A stretch of 29,632 nt of DNA from a virus. Below, piece by piece: positions 22,528 through 29,632 of the stretch. The translations under genes were made by a program, and so were the position numbers. Below the pieces are notes generated by a model, which was not told the DNA's origin, ran no database searches, and saw only the letters and a program-made list of their open reading frames with translations. The stretch is taken from IMG/VR virus record IMGVR_UViG_3300037961_004406, positions 1 to 29,632 of that record; one strand, given 5' to 3'. Numbering within the stretch: the first letter of the stretch is position 1; every line of letters begins with the position of its first letter.

Positions 22528-23646
22528 TTATTGAGCCTCCTTCACATATTTAACGTACTCTTCAAGTGGCACACCTAATCTTTTAGCTATTGCTACCTGT
22601 GATTTGGTGAGTGTCACAGTTTTGCGTCCAACTTCTTTTCTTCCAGCAGAAGCAACAGTTTGGACAGGTTTTGCTTTCTGCTTAGCTTCAACAGCTTCAG
22701 CTGGTTCTTTCAAACCTTTAGCTGTTAAAATAGGGTCTAACCTTTTTTCTATTTCATTATAATAGTCATCTGAGTCAACTTCAATACCCTCCTGTCTTAC
22801 TTGTCCATCTAAGGCTACTGCATAAGCAGTTAAGGCTGGGTCTTTATCATAACCAAACCAAGCTTTATGTTTTTCCCTAAAAGACATAGCTTTTTCTGAA
22901 GGAGTAGGTTGTTCTTCAGTTTTAGGTTGTTCTTTTGCTCTTTTTTCTTCTTCTTTTTTAAGAGCTTCTGCTTGTTCTAGAGCTACTTTTCTTTCTTCTG
23001 CTCTTATTTTAGCTTTTTCTTTTTGAACAGCTAATTGAGTTAATTGATCATTAGCTTCCATTATAGCTTTTGAATCATTGTTTTCGATAGCAAGTTGTAA
23101 ATTATTTTTTACTTGCTCTCTTTGTGAGTCAACTCTAGCTTCAAACTCTTTTAAATAATTATCAGATTCAACATTATATTTTTTTTCTATTTCATCTAAT
23201 TTTTTCTTCATGCCACTTGCTAATTCTTCAGCAGCAGCTTTTTGCCTTTCAGCTTCTTTTGATTTAAAAGTTAGTTTGTCAATTCTTCTATTTTGTTGTT
23301 TATATTTTTTATATAAACTCTTGAAATCTTTTTCATCTTCGGCAAGTTCTTCTTTCTCACCTTCGATTTCTTTTCCTTCTGTTTTTAATTCTTCTTTGAT
23401 TTCATCGACCTTATCTTCTTCAACTTTTATTTCAGGTTTGTCATCTTTTTTTTCTTCAGTCTCTTCAGGAGTTCCGTGATCCGTGTACCCTAAATCTACT
23501 TCACCGAAATTTAGTTTTGGTTTCTCTTTTGATTCGACATTGTTAGCTGATTCTTTAACTTCAACTGTTAAGTCTTCTTGCTTCACGTCATCTGTATCTA
23601 TTTCGATATCTTTTTTTGATTGTTTTACTTCTTCTTGTGCCATCAT
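22528..23646 (-). CDS. Capsid scaffolding protein
   Basis: This 372-aa protein is very rich in Glu and Lys. An acidic N-terminal third (EEKKDDKPEIKVEEDKVDE) is followed by a long predicted coiled coil at about residues 105-245 (KKYKQQNRRIDKLTFKSKE, AEERKVALEQAEALKKEEEK) and a basic C-terminal helix (KSQVAIAKRLGVPLEEYVKY) suited to bind the capsid protein. Composition, length and position between portal and capsid genes fit an internal scaffold. No protease is seen nearby. Start at tandem ATGs after AAGGAGAATAA. Confidence 0.8.
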   Translation of the reverse strand: MMAQEEVKQSKKDIEIDTDDVKQEDLTVEVKESANNVESKEKPKLNFGEVDLGYTDHGTPEETEEKKDDKPEIKVEEDKVDEIKEELKTEGKEIEGEKEELAEDEKDFKSLYKKYKQQNRRIDKLTFKSKEAERQKAAAEELASGMKKKLDEIEKKYNVESDNYLKEFEARVDSQREQVKNNLQLAIENNDSKAIMEANDQLTQLAVQKEKAKIRAEERKVALEQAEALKKEEEKRAKEQPKTEEQPTPSEKAMSFREKHKAWFGYDKDPALTAYAVALDGQVRQEGIEVDSDDYYNEIEKRLDPILTAKGLKEPAEAVEAKQKAKPVQTVASAGRKEVGRKTVTLTKSQVAIAKRLGVPLEEYVKYVKEAQ

Positions 23647-23655
23647 TTATTCTCC

Positions 23656-24078
23656 TTAGTATAGTGTAGCGATGTCTTCAGGTTTTTGTATAACACCAAT
23701 AATTTCATCATCATTCAAAATTCTATGCTCACCCCATTTGTTTTTAAAACGGGAACCTGCATATCTACCGTACATCACGAACTGACCTTCTTTGCACCAC
23801 GCACCAAGGGGAAATTTTTCTTTATCACGATAGCAAAGATTACCCATCTTAATTACTAATCCAACAACAGTTGTTGCTTGAATAGTTTCGATAGTAGTAT
23901 CTGCTAACAGGATTCCACCTTTAGTTTTTTGTTTTCCTGCAAATGGTCTGATTAATAAACGATAACCTGTGGGATTTGGTAAAGAACTAATATATTCTTC
24001 TTTTTCCTCTTTGGTTTTTGGTACGATGAAATTATCTTCATCACTAGCTATGTTTTTTTCAGTCTTTGTCATTTTCAT
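23656..24078 (-). CDS. GroES-like co-chaperonin
   Basis: This 140-aa protein contains the GroES fold outline: the first strand GYRLLIRPF, a mobile loop AGKQKTKGGILLADTTIE with the Gly-Gly-Ile-Leu that binds GroEL, TTVVGLVIKMGNL, and a closing strand HRILNDDEIIGVIQ. The insertion around LCYRDKEKFPLGAWCKEGQF is longer than in bacterial GroES, as in other phage versions. As with T4 gp31, it may replace host GroES so that GroEL folds the capsid protein encoded four genes downstream. Start may be either of two close ATGs; it overlaps the preceding gene by 20 bp. Confidence 0.85.
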   Translation of the reverse strand: MKMTKTEKNIASDEDNFIVPKTKEEKEEYISSLPNPTGYRLLIRPFAGKQKTKGGILLADTTIETIQATTVVGLVIKMGNLCYRDKEKFPLGAWCKEGQFVMYGRYAGSRFKNKWGEHRILNDDEIIGVIQKPEDIATLY

Positions 24079-24259
24079 CTCTGAGCAGTTCGCTCAAATC
24101 CTCCTTTAGCGAATTTAACGAACTAATTTGTCCCCTAGAATACTGTAATTTCTCATAATTGTCTATACTCCCGTAGATTATTTGTTCGCTGATATTTTCT
24201 ATTTTTTTATCGCACAATCTTTTGATTGCACGTAATGTTTCTATGTCTAATGACTCCAT
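24059..24259 (-). CDS. Small helical protein of unknown function
   Basis: This 66-aa protein starts MESLDIETLRAIKRLCDKKI and is predicted to be two long helices (SRGQISSLNSLKEDLSELLR). Similar short helical proteins lie between holin and co-chaperonin or scaffold genes in marine phages. No catalytic or membrane feature is visible. It overlaps the GroES-like gene by 20 bp, which supports that it is translated. Confidence 0.6.
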   Translation of the reverse strand: MESLDIETLRAIKRLCDKKIENISEQIIYGSIDNYEKLQYSRGQISSLNSLKEDLSELLRDENDKD

Positions 24260-24293
24260 ATCAGCGTTATAAGTGAAATTATAAGAAATGCAA

Positions 24294-24674
24294 TTATTTT
24301 CTTTTTATCAAATCAGTAGCCTTAAGGCCATAAACACTCGCTATGACACCTACGAAAATTGTTTGGTACCAAAATGGGAGGTTCGAGAAATACTCGAAGA
24401 AAAGTTGCATCTTTTCCATGTGCTCAGGATTATCTGACCAAACTGCAAATCCTAGCATCACGATTGGCACCGAGAGCAAAAGCAAAATGAATTCGTCTTT
24501 CCAGTCTGATTGACGGGCTTCAAGAAGTTTGCCCTGGTATTCAATCTGTCCGTTGGCCATACGCTCTGCTGTTCTCATTTGAGCATCTGACATTAATTTC
24601 TTCGTTTCTTGTTTGTTTTTGTAGATATGAGCCCCAGTCTTCACAGCCATACCCAGCAGGTTTAACCAAGCCAT
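24294..24674 (-). CDS. GTA-type (3TM) holin-like membrane protein
   Basis: This 126-aa protein begins with a hydrophobic MAWLNLLGMAVKTG, continues with a polar helix, and has two clear membrane helices at about residues 62-79 (ILLLLSVPIVMLGFAVW) and 101-118 (FWYQTIFVGVIASVYGLK), with DWKDEF before the first and NLPFWYQ before the second. This is the pattern of the phage/gene-transfer-agent holin family of three membrane segments. It would form lesions for the endolysin. It has a strong ribosome binding site (AAGGAGAAAATACAATG). Its first 134 bases are also read, in another frame, by the end of the homing endonuclease. Confidence 0.7.
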   Translation of the reverse strand: MAWLNLLGMAVKTGAHIYKNKQETKKLMSDAQMRTAERMANGQIEYQGKLLEARQSDWKDEFILLLLSVPIVMLGFAVWSDNPEHMEKMQLFFEYFSNLPFWYQTIFVGVIASVYGLKATDLIKRK

Positions 24675-25050
24675 TGTATTTTCTCCTTCTTCTTAAACAC
24701 ATATATGGTATCATTTCTTGAAGAACAATCCAAGCCCTTTCTCCAACCAGTTTCCAACGAAATAAATTTTTGTGATGTGCTTTTCTTGAGCCAGTAGTGT
24801 GAAATATTCCACCAAACATTTCATGAAAACGAGCTACCATGTCTGAATCACATGTTTCTACCTTAATTTGTAGTTGTTTTGGTCTATTTTTACCACGACT
24901 CCATACTCCAAAACTGCCTTCCCCGTCAAAAATACCTGAAAGAAAAATTATTTTCTCATTTTTTGTTAGGTTGTCGTATGCTGAAAGATTTTTTTTGAAG
25001 TTTGACCTTAATTCCTTGAGGATTTGGCCCTCTTTTTGGGGGTGGCCCAT
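24541..25050 (-). CDS. LAGLIDADG-type homing endonuclease
   Basis: A single LAGLIDADG-like motif, LSGIFDGEGSF (residues 37-47 from the chosen start), with acidic Asp and Glu, is followed by a beta-rich DNA-contact region (QLQIKVETCDSDMVARFHEM, GIFHTTGSRKAHHKNLFRW) and helix WIVLQEMIPYM. One motif implies a homodimer. I chose ATG at 25050 because GGAGGT lies seven bases upstream; an in-frame GTG start at 25065 would add five residues. Both ends of the frame run through neighbouring genes in other frames: about the first 25 codons overlap a small conserved gene, and the last 134 bases overlap the holin. This suggests recent insertion. Confidence 0.75.
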   Translation of the reverse strand: MGHPQKEGQILKELRSNFKKNLSAYDNLTKNEKIIFLSGIFDGEGSFGVWSRGKNRPKQLQIKVETCDSDMVARFHEMFGGIFHTTGSRKAHHKNLFRWKLVGERAWIVLQEMIPYMCLRRRRKYNGLVKPAGYGCEDWGSYLQKQTRNEEINVRCSNENSRAYGQRTD

Positions 25051-25093
25051 ATTTTTTACCTCCACTTAGTCCTTTTCTTTTTTCTCTAGACAT
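24956..25093 (-). pseudogene. Small Gly/Pro-rich gene, probably cut by the homing endonuclease
   Basis: ATG at 25093 opens a 45-codon frame reading MSREKRKGLSGGKKYGPPPK then RGPNPQGIKVKL, a motif I know as the start of a small conserved marine phage protein. After that the frame continues only as KKSFSIRQPNKK and stops at 24956, inside the homing endonuclease gene. The usual C-terminal part is missing, so the gene looks interrupted, and the surviving N-terminal part is read in a second frame as the endonuclease N-terminus. It starts five bases after the stop of the preceding small gene. The family memory is not precise. Confidence 0.5.
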
Positions 25094-25098
25094 TTTTT

Positions 25099-25254
25099 TT
25101 AAGGTTTTAATTTATCAGCTGTAATTTTACCTTGTGCATACAACTTTTTTAAATCTCCTTTAGTCATTTTTGACAAATCTAGAGTTTCTTCAACTTCTTT
25201 TTTAGTTTCTTCCTGTTTTTTAGGAGAAAATATTTTTTTAATCCAGTTCCACAT
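25099..25254 (-). CDS. 51-aa Trp-rich small protein, complete copy
   Basis: ATG at 25254 overlaps the stop codon of the preceding gene (TAATG), with AGGAAAAAC as ribosome binding site. The product starts MWNWIKKIFSPKKQEETKKE, an amphipathic helix with two Trp that may touch the membrane, and ends in a short helical domain (LSKMTKGDLKKLYAQGKITA). Its first 19 codons and ribosome binding site are repeated exactly at 25592-25655. Function unknown. Confidence 0.6.
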   Translation of the reverse strand: MWNWIKKIFSPKKQEETKKEVEETLDLSKMTKGDLKKLYAQGKITADKLKP

Positions 25255-25265
25255 TAGTTTTTCCT
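25202..25265 (-). repeat. 64-bp exact direct repeat, copy 1 (second at 25592-25655)
   Basis: The 64 bases here match those at 25592-25655 without any difference. The segment covers AGGAAAAACTAATG (ribosome binding site plus start-stop overlap) and the first codons of the Trp-rich small gene. The two copies lie 390 bp apart in the same orientation. Confidence 0.9.
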
Positions 25266-25523
25266 TTTTTTTAAATATTCTTTAAAACTTTTATTAGATT
25301 TATTGATATCTTTTTTTAAAGTTGGTGTTCCTTTTTTAGAATATATTTTTTTCATACCTTCTGAAATTTGTTTTCCTATTTTACCGATGATTTCTTTTCT
25401 GTTTTTTACAGTTTTTGGAACTTGTTTAACTGCTTTAGAAATAATTGTTCTTGAAACAGGGTTCATTAAAAATCCTCCTGCTAACATTTTCTTTGGTTTC
25501 ATCTTCATATCTTTTTTGTACAT
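25254..25523 (-). CDS. Basic protein of unknown function (89 aa)
   Basis: This Lys-rich protein begins MYKKDMKMKPKKMLAGGFLM, continues SRTIISKAVKQVPKTVKNRK and ends FKEYLKKRKN. It shares the short basic-plus-GG style of other proteins in the window. Its ATG overlaps the stop of a portal 3'-end copy (TAATG), and its own stop overlaps the next small gene start in the same manner. It lies between the two copies of a duplicated segment. No domain is recognised. Confidence 0.6.
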   Translation of the reverse strand: MYKKDMKMKPKKMLAGGFLMNPVSRTIISKAVKQVPKTVKNRKEIIGKIGKQISEGMKKIYSKKGTPTLKKDINKSNKSFKEYLKKRKN

Positions 25524-25592
25524 TAATTATTCCTATTCATTTCTTTCATTCTTGCAATATCAAGCTTTTCTTCTGCAACTCTAATTCTTTCT
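25521..25592 (-). repeat. 72-bp near-exact copy of the portal 3' end
   Basis: The segment matches 25642-25713 with only two differences in 72 bases. It encodes the last about 23 codons of the portal (ERIRVAEEKLDIARMKEMN) and ends with its own stop overlapping the next ATG (TAATTAATG). Copies are 121 bp apart in the same orientation. Confidence 0.9.
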
Positions 25593-25644
25593 TAGTTTCT
25601 TCCTGTTTTTTAGGAGAAAATATTTTTTTAATCCAGTTCCACAT
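25546..25644 (-). pseudogene. Truncated copy of the Trp-rich small gene
   Basis: Starting at ATG 25644 (TAATG overlap with the portal stop), the frame reads the same first 19 codons as the complete gene at 25099-25254 (MWNWIKKIFSPKKQEETKK). It then runs out of frame into the portal 3'-end copy (ELELQKKSLILQE) and stops at 25546, giving 32 residues. It is a remnant of recombination, but it keeps a full ribosome binding site and could still be translated. Confidence 0.7.
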
Positions 25645-27977
25645 TAGTTTTTCCTATTCATTTCTTTCATTCTTGCAATATCAAGCTTTTCTTCTGCAAC
25701 TCTAATTCTTTCTGCTTGTCCTTGTGCAGCCTGATCTAATCTTGCTTGTTCAATTGAAGTATCAATCATAGTTTCATTTTGTTTTCTTTGTTCTTCCATA
25801 GAAAACTCATTTGATTTACGTTGCATATCCATAGCTTTTAAATCAAGTTCTCTCGATTTAAGAGCAACTAGAGGGTCTTGTTGACCACCTTCCATTTGAA
25901 CTAGGTTTGTAGTTAACTCGACAACTCTTTGTGCCACCATAGCATTATATTGAACTGTCCAAGCTTCAGGATTTGTTTCAGCAAGTTGTACAAGTTGAGG
26001 ATCAGCACCCATAGCTTCAACAACTTCTTGATTTGCTTTCATAGAAATATGTTCTGAAATGTGTGATTGTAAAACTGCATATACTTGTGGATTTACTTGA
26101 ACCATTCTTGATTTCATAAAAGCCATATGAGCTTGTATATGTGCTTCGTGATCTTGTGTTGCAAAAACTTTTAAAGGTTTTAAATTCATAGCATCAGTAT
26201 TTTCTAATGCAGGGTCTTTTGGAATTGGTTGTTCAACAGGTTTTAATAAACTATCAATAGCCTGTGTTCCTAACGCTTCATAAACTCTTCTGTAAGCTTC
26301 TCTTACGTCATGCAGTTGAGGATTACTCATAGCAATTTTTAATTGTTCATTTGCTAAGGTTACTCTTTGTGCAACTGAAAAAGTATTTGGATCAGCTATT
26401 GGTAAAACATCAACTCTTCCATCAAAGTCTGCTGCTTTAATCATTTGGTCTGCTCCATAAACTTGATACGGATAGATAGGGGGTAAGAACGTAGCAAAAA
26501 TTTTATGGAGCATTCTGAACTCTTGTCTCATAGAGTAGTAACATCTTTTGTGAATAGCACTCATCACACGAGAGCCTCTTTCTAAAAGAGCAAGGGTTGA
26601 TCCCACAGCTCTGTTTTGTGCATCCTCTCCTACTGCCATGTCAGCAATATTTGCAAAACGTTGACCTGCGTTAACAACAAAACCTAATAAACTATATAAT
26701 GTTTGCGATGGTTCTTTAAAAGGTAATATTTGAAACTGATCTCTAATATTACCGCCAGGTGCATCTACATCTCTAAACTCTCCTGGCTGAAAAGGTTGAT
26801 CATCATCTCTAATTCTAATACCTCTAGATTTAAAACCAGCAGGTAAGTTTGCTAATGTACCTGCATCTAATAATTGTCTTAATGCTTGTGTAGCTGTTCT
26901 TGTTAAGCCACCAATCATGTGAACTAAACCAAATCCATAAAAGCCTAGACCTGGTAAAAACTTGTAATGAACGAAGTAATCTTTTCTTTTAAAAAGTCTA
27001 TCACCTTCTTCGTAGTTTCTATATATGCTTAAAATTTTACCTGAGCCTTCATCAATAGTAACTATATATGGAACTTTAATTTTCTTTTCTTTATCTTCAG
27101 GGTTTTCGAATTTTTCTAAATTTAAATCAACATGCATTTCTAATATTTGATAATTATATGCTTGTTGAGTTGGTGATTTACCTTCTAACTCATCATACTT
27201 TTTTTGAATAGATGTTTGAGAATTTGTAGATGGTTTAATATCTACATCTCTATAAAAACCTGAGTCCATTTTTTTATATAAATCATTTTCTGACATTCGT
27301 AGACAATGAGTTATTCTCTCACAATCTTGTAGATTTGATGAATAGTAAGGAACAATAATATCTTCAGCAGGAACAAACTTTGCAACAGGTCTATCCATGA
27401 TTTCATCATAGTAGATTTTTTTGAAAGCTGATCCTGCAAGAGGAAGATAAAAAAGAAGTTGATCCATTTCAGGAGTGTACTCTTCCATTTTTTCTGTGAT
27501 TTGATAATTCATAAAGTTCTTGACCCGTGAAGCTTGATCCTCTGTTTTTTCATTTTGAACACCAACGATTGCTGTTTTTACTGGGCCTGATGATGGTAAT
27601 AATTCTTTATAAGCCTGTGCTTGAAATTGCGTAATAGCCTCGGATAAAAGTGGATGAGTCACGCCTGACGCTCCTCTAAAAGGTTTAGATGGTTGTGTGT
27701 ATTTAAAACCTAAAAGATCAAGTCCTGATGTATATCCGTCTTCCCATTCTTTTCTTGATGACTTGTCTCTTTCATACTCACCTTTTAACTGTGATGAAAT
27801 TTTTTGTAGAATATTATCGTCTAGTTCTTCTGCAAGATTTGAGTAAAAATTATTTTCAGCTACAACAACTTCTTCTTCTATTTCTTCGCCTTCGATTCTA
27901 AATTCTTTGGATTTAGGTTCTTCAGTATTCTCTTCAACTTTTAATGTATCGTCTTCTTCAAATATTTCTGAACTCAT
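25644..27977 (-). CDS. Portal protein (P22-like, large type)
   Basis: This protein of about 777 aa has the usual landmarks of large portals of marine podophages: acidic N-terminus, KEWEDGYTSGLDLLGFKYT, PFRGASGVTHPLLSEAITQF, LLFYLPLAGSAFKKIYYDE, FVPAEDIIVPYYSSNLQDCE, GLGFYGFGLVHMIGGLTRTA and LLDAGTLANLPAGFKSRG, then a long helical C-terminus rich in Gln and Glu. The portal is the DNA gate at one capsid vertex and docks the terminase. I chose ATG at 27977 because AAAGGGGTAAG lies just upstream; an in-frame TTG at 28001 would add eight residues. The last about 23 codons are duplicated downstream. Confidence 0.85.
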   Translation of the reverse strand: MSSEIFEEDDTLKVEENTEEPKSKEFRIEGEEIEEEVVVAENNFYSNLAEELDDNILQKISSQLKGEYERDKSSRKEWEDGYTSGLDLLGFKYTQPSKPFRGASGVTHPLLSEAITQFQAQAYKELLPSSGPVKTAIVGVQNEKTEDQASRVKNFMNYQITEKMEEYTPEMDQLLFYLPLAGSAFKKIYYDEIMDRPVAKFVPAEDIIVPYYSSNLQDCERITHCLRMSENDLYKKMDSGFYRDVDIKPSTNSQTSIQKKYDELEGKSPTQQAYNYQILEMHVDLNLEKFENPEDKEKKIKVPYIVTIDEGSGKILSIYRNYEEGDRLFKRKDYFVHYKFLPGLGFYGFGLVHMIGGLTRTATQALRQLLDAGTLANLPAGFKSRGIRIRDDDQPFQPGEFRDVDAPGGNIRDQFQILPFKEPSQTLYSLLGFVVNAGQRFANIADMAVGEDAQNRAVGSTLALLERGSRVMSAIHKRCYYSMRQEFRMLHKIFATFLPPIYPYQVYGADQMIKAADFDGRVDVLPIADPNTFSVAQRVTLANEQLKIAMSNPQLHDVREAYRRVYEALGTQAIDSLLKPVEQPIPKDPALENTDAMNLKPLKVFATQDHEAHIQAHMAFMKSRMVQVNPQVYAVLQSHISEHISMKANQEVVEAMGADPQLVQLAETNPEAWTVQYNAMVAQRVVELTTNLVQMEGGQQDPLVALKSRELDLKAMDMQRKSNEFSMEEQRKQNETMIDTSIEQARLDQAAQGQAERIRVAEEKLDIARMKEMNRKN

Positions 27978-28021
27978 CTTACCCCTTTTTATCTGAATCA
28001 AAAACTAATGCAACCATTACA

Positions 28022-28933
28022 TTAGTAGATTTTCGTTGCTTTTTTTCTACCCATCTTACAGCCACGAGCCATGACGCTTCCGCCAGTTTTCATTCTGTTA
28101 ATTACTCTTCTATTACCAACTGCTTCTCTAGGATCAACTGTGCTTTTTCTTCTGTCCATGTATTTTCCTTCAAGAGTATTTTTTACAAAAGTTCTGATAG
28201 GTGTTTTTCTATTTTTTCTAAATTCTTTTGCTTTATCTACATCAACTCCGCCACCTCTTTTTAGCTGACCTCTATTTCTGTCTGTAATTTGACCAGGAGC
28301 TTTTGCAAGTTTAGTATCTTTTCTTTTAGCTGCATTTAAAAATTCTTTTAAATTTGTTTTACCTGCTCTAGAGATATCATCTTTAGTTACAGCTGAATAC
28401 ATTTTATCATTGTATGCAAATTTAGTTCCAACACCTTTAGCTCTAGCAGCTTTAAATGCTTCACCAAAACTTGATAATGCACCTTTTACATCAGGAGATT
28501 TTGCAATCGGTTTTGGTTTATCCTTACCTTGAATTGTTTTTGCTTTTGCTGCAAGTAATGGGCCAGTAGCTCCAACTGTTGCTCCAGTTGTTATTTTTGA
28601 TTTTGGTAAATCTTTTTCTACATCTGCCTCTGCTTTTTTAGCAGCGATTCTTTTTCCTTTAGGTGAATCAGGTTTTACCGCATTTACTTTTGCTAATCTT
28701 TTTTGTCTTCTGTCTTCAGCAGCTCTAAATTTTTTTACTGATTCTTGATTAACATTTTTTTTATTTATGGCAGCAACTTTTTTATTAAATTCTTCTCTCT
28801 TTTTTTTAACTCTTTCGGGAAGTTTGCTTCCAGCTTTTCCAAACAATGAGCCTCTCTTCGAAGCTATTCTATCTTGTCTTCTTTTTTCTGAAGCTTTAAA
28901 TGCTTCTACTGATCCTCTTTTTGGCTCTGCCAT
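28022..28933 (-). CDS. Basic protein between terminase and portal
   Basis: This 303-aa Lys/Arg-rich protein begins MAEPKRGSVEAFKASEKRRQ and repeats a similar helix later (VNQESVKKFRAAEDRRQKRL). It has a Gly/Thr linker (TTGATVGATGPLLA) and ends RMKTGGSVMARGCKMGRKKA followed by TKIY. I associate the MARGCKMGRKK ending with short basic marine phage proteins. No catalytic motif; high charge suggests DNA or RNA binding. Strong ribosome binding site (AGGAGATTATTATG). Its position between TerL and portal could suit a packaging-associated or virion-internal protein, but this is inference. Confidence 0.6.
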   Translation of the reverse strand: MAEPKRGSVEAFKASEKRRQDRIASKRGSLFGKAGSKLPERVKKKREEFNKKVAAINKKNVNQESVKKFRAAEDRRQKRLAKVNAVKPDSPKGKRIAAKKAEADVEKDLPKSKITTGATVGATGPLLAAKAKTIQGKDKPKPIAKSPDVKGALSSFGEAFKAARAKGVGTKFAYNDKMYSAVTKDDISRAGKTNLKEFLNAAKRKDTKLAKAPGQITDRNRGQLKRGGGVDVDKAKEFRKNRKTPIRTFVKNTLEGKYMDRRKSTVDPREAVGNRRVINRMKTGGSVMARGCKMGRKKATKIY

Positions 28934-28942
28934 AATAATCTC

Positions 28943-29632
28943 CTATCCGTAATAGACGTAATCTTTTTGTGGTGAATCTTCGTCTTTTTGATCTGAGTCT
29001 AAAAGTAAAAATCCTCCTTGTCGGTATCTTAACACCGCCTGTGTTGTGCTGTCAACGTAGTCGTCATATTCACCATTTGGAAAAGCTGCACATTCTTCAA
29101 TTACCTCTTCTGCAAATTTCTCACCTTCAGGGTAAAATACTGATCCAGCCTCAAATACAGCAGCACAAGTATTTACCCTAGTATATTTATCTTTTCCTTT
29201 ATTTGGTGAATAATCAATAGCTGGAATACCTGCTCTTCTAAATTCTTGTAACAATGGTTGACCTGATGCTTTAGCTTCTACGATGCACATGTCAGGCTCC
29301 CAATATTTGTAAGTATCAAATGCTTTTTGTTTTAACTCAGGAAAATCATATTTTCCCTTTTCAGCGTCTAATAATATTAAAGCTTTTTCATAACCCTCAT
29401 ATGGTCTGAATACTCCCCAAGTTGTAATTGCAGAATAGTCAGCAGTTTCTTTTTTACTAAAAGCTGTATCGTAACTTTGAATTACGTATTCAAGTTCAGG
29501 TATTGAGCCTTCCCAAGGAACCCACCATTCTCGTTTTAAAAGTGCACCTTCTTCTGAAGTTGGGTTTTGTTGATATTGAGCTGACCAACCTCTTATTGAA
29601 ATTGAAGCTTTAGTTCTTTCTAAATCTTCTTT
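28943..29632 (-). CDS. terL: Terminase large subunit, C-terminal part (cut by window edge)
   Basis: The frame is open from the right edge to a stop at 28943, giving 229 residues. It carries the RNase H-like nuclease domain of TerL: QYQQNPTSEEGALLKREWW at the ATPase-nuclease junction, first acidic motif in QSYDTAFSKKETADYSAITT (Asp at 29468-29470), second acidic motif in MCIVEAKASGQPLLQEFRR, and third in GEYDDYVDSTTQAVL. The ATPase half with the Walker motifs lies outside the window. The nuclease cuts concatemeric DNA during headful packaging. The ATG at 29290 is internal, not the gene start. Confidence 0.92.
   Translation of the reverse strand, partial: KEDLERTKASISIRGWSAQYQQNPTSEEGALLKREWWVPWEGSIPELEYVIQSYDTAFSKKETADYSAITTWGVFRPYEGYEKALILLDAEKGKYDFPELKQKAFDTYKYWEPDMCIVEAKASGQPLLQEFRRAGIPAIDYSPNKGKDKYTRVNTCAAVFEAGSVFYPEGEKFAEEVIEECAAFPNGEYDDYVDSTTQAVLRYRQGGFLLLDSDQKDEDSPQKDYVYYG

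Noticed and set aside
1-29632. Prophage or mobile island within a bacterial chromosome
   Set aside because: No host genes, attachment sites, integrase or tRNA are visible; all genes fit one late phage transcription unit.

Overview
This window looks like part of the late (packaging, head, tail, lysis) region of an AT-rich tailed phage, probably marine and podovirus-like. Evidence for a phage: the C-terminal part of a large terminase at the right edge, a P22-type portal, a scaffold, a major capsid protein, a GroES-like co-chaperonin, head-to-tail adaptor proteins, a tail fibre, a GTA-type holin and an M15 peptidase. Every supported gene is on the minus strand, so transcription runs from high to low coordinates. 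I see no integrase, repressor, replication gene or tRNA. The marine assignment rests on resemblance of several unnamed genes to families I associate with marine phages; the host cannot be read from the sequence.

Layout in transcription order (right to left). Packaging and head, 29632-20475: TerL (cut by the window edge), a Lys/Arg-rich protein, the portal, a rearranged patch of small genes with duplicated segments, a LAGLIDADG-type homing endonuclease, a holin-like membrane protein, a small helical protein, a GroES-like protein, a scaffold, two virion-associated proteins and the major capsid protein. A clear Rho-independent terminator follows the capsid gene. From 20408 to 15709: a 2OG-Fe(II) oxygenase-like gene, three small virion-like proteins, a basic Cys/Arg-rich protein, a conserved unknown gene, a second oxygenase, and a lysis-like group (32-aa membrane peptide, membrane-anchored coiled coil, small secreted-like protein, M15 peptidase).

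From 15703 to 10236 there is a tight cassette of five genes whose reading frames overlap: 2OG-oxygenase-like, flavin-dependent halogenase, NodU/CmcH-type carbamoyltransferase, a second 2OG-oxygenase-like gene and a second halogenase. This resembles a set of natural-product tailoring enzymes placed among virion genes. It is the most remarkable part of the window.

From 10224 to 7584 lie five small or medium, very basic genes, four of which end in a shared Tyr-Tyr tag (YYKDLI, YYKDLM, YYKGLL, YYGGMIDL). From 7584 to 2855 come the P22 gp4-like and SU10-like adaptors, further virion proteins, a repeat-rich structural protein and a Gly-rich tail fibre. From 2842 to 552 there is a second accessory group (unknown gene, DUF6065-like, two 2OG-Fe(II) oxygenases), followed by the N-terminal part of another virion protein that runs off the left edge. 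In all, six 2OG-oxygenase-like genes, two halogenases and one carbamoyltransferase sit in the late operon. This suggests that the phage modifies a virion protein, a surface glycan, DNA or a host metabolite late in infection; the substrate is unknown.
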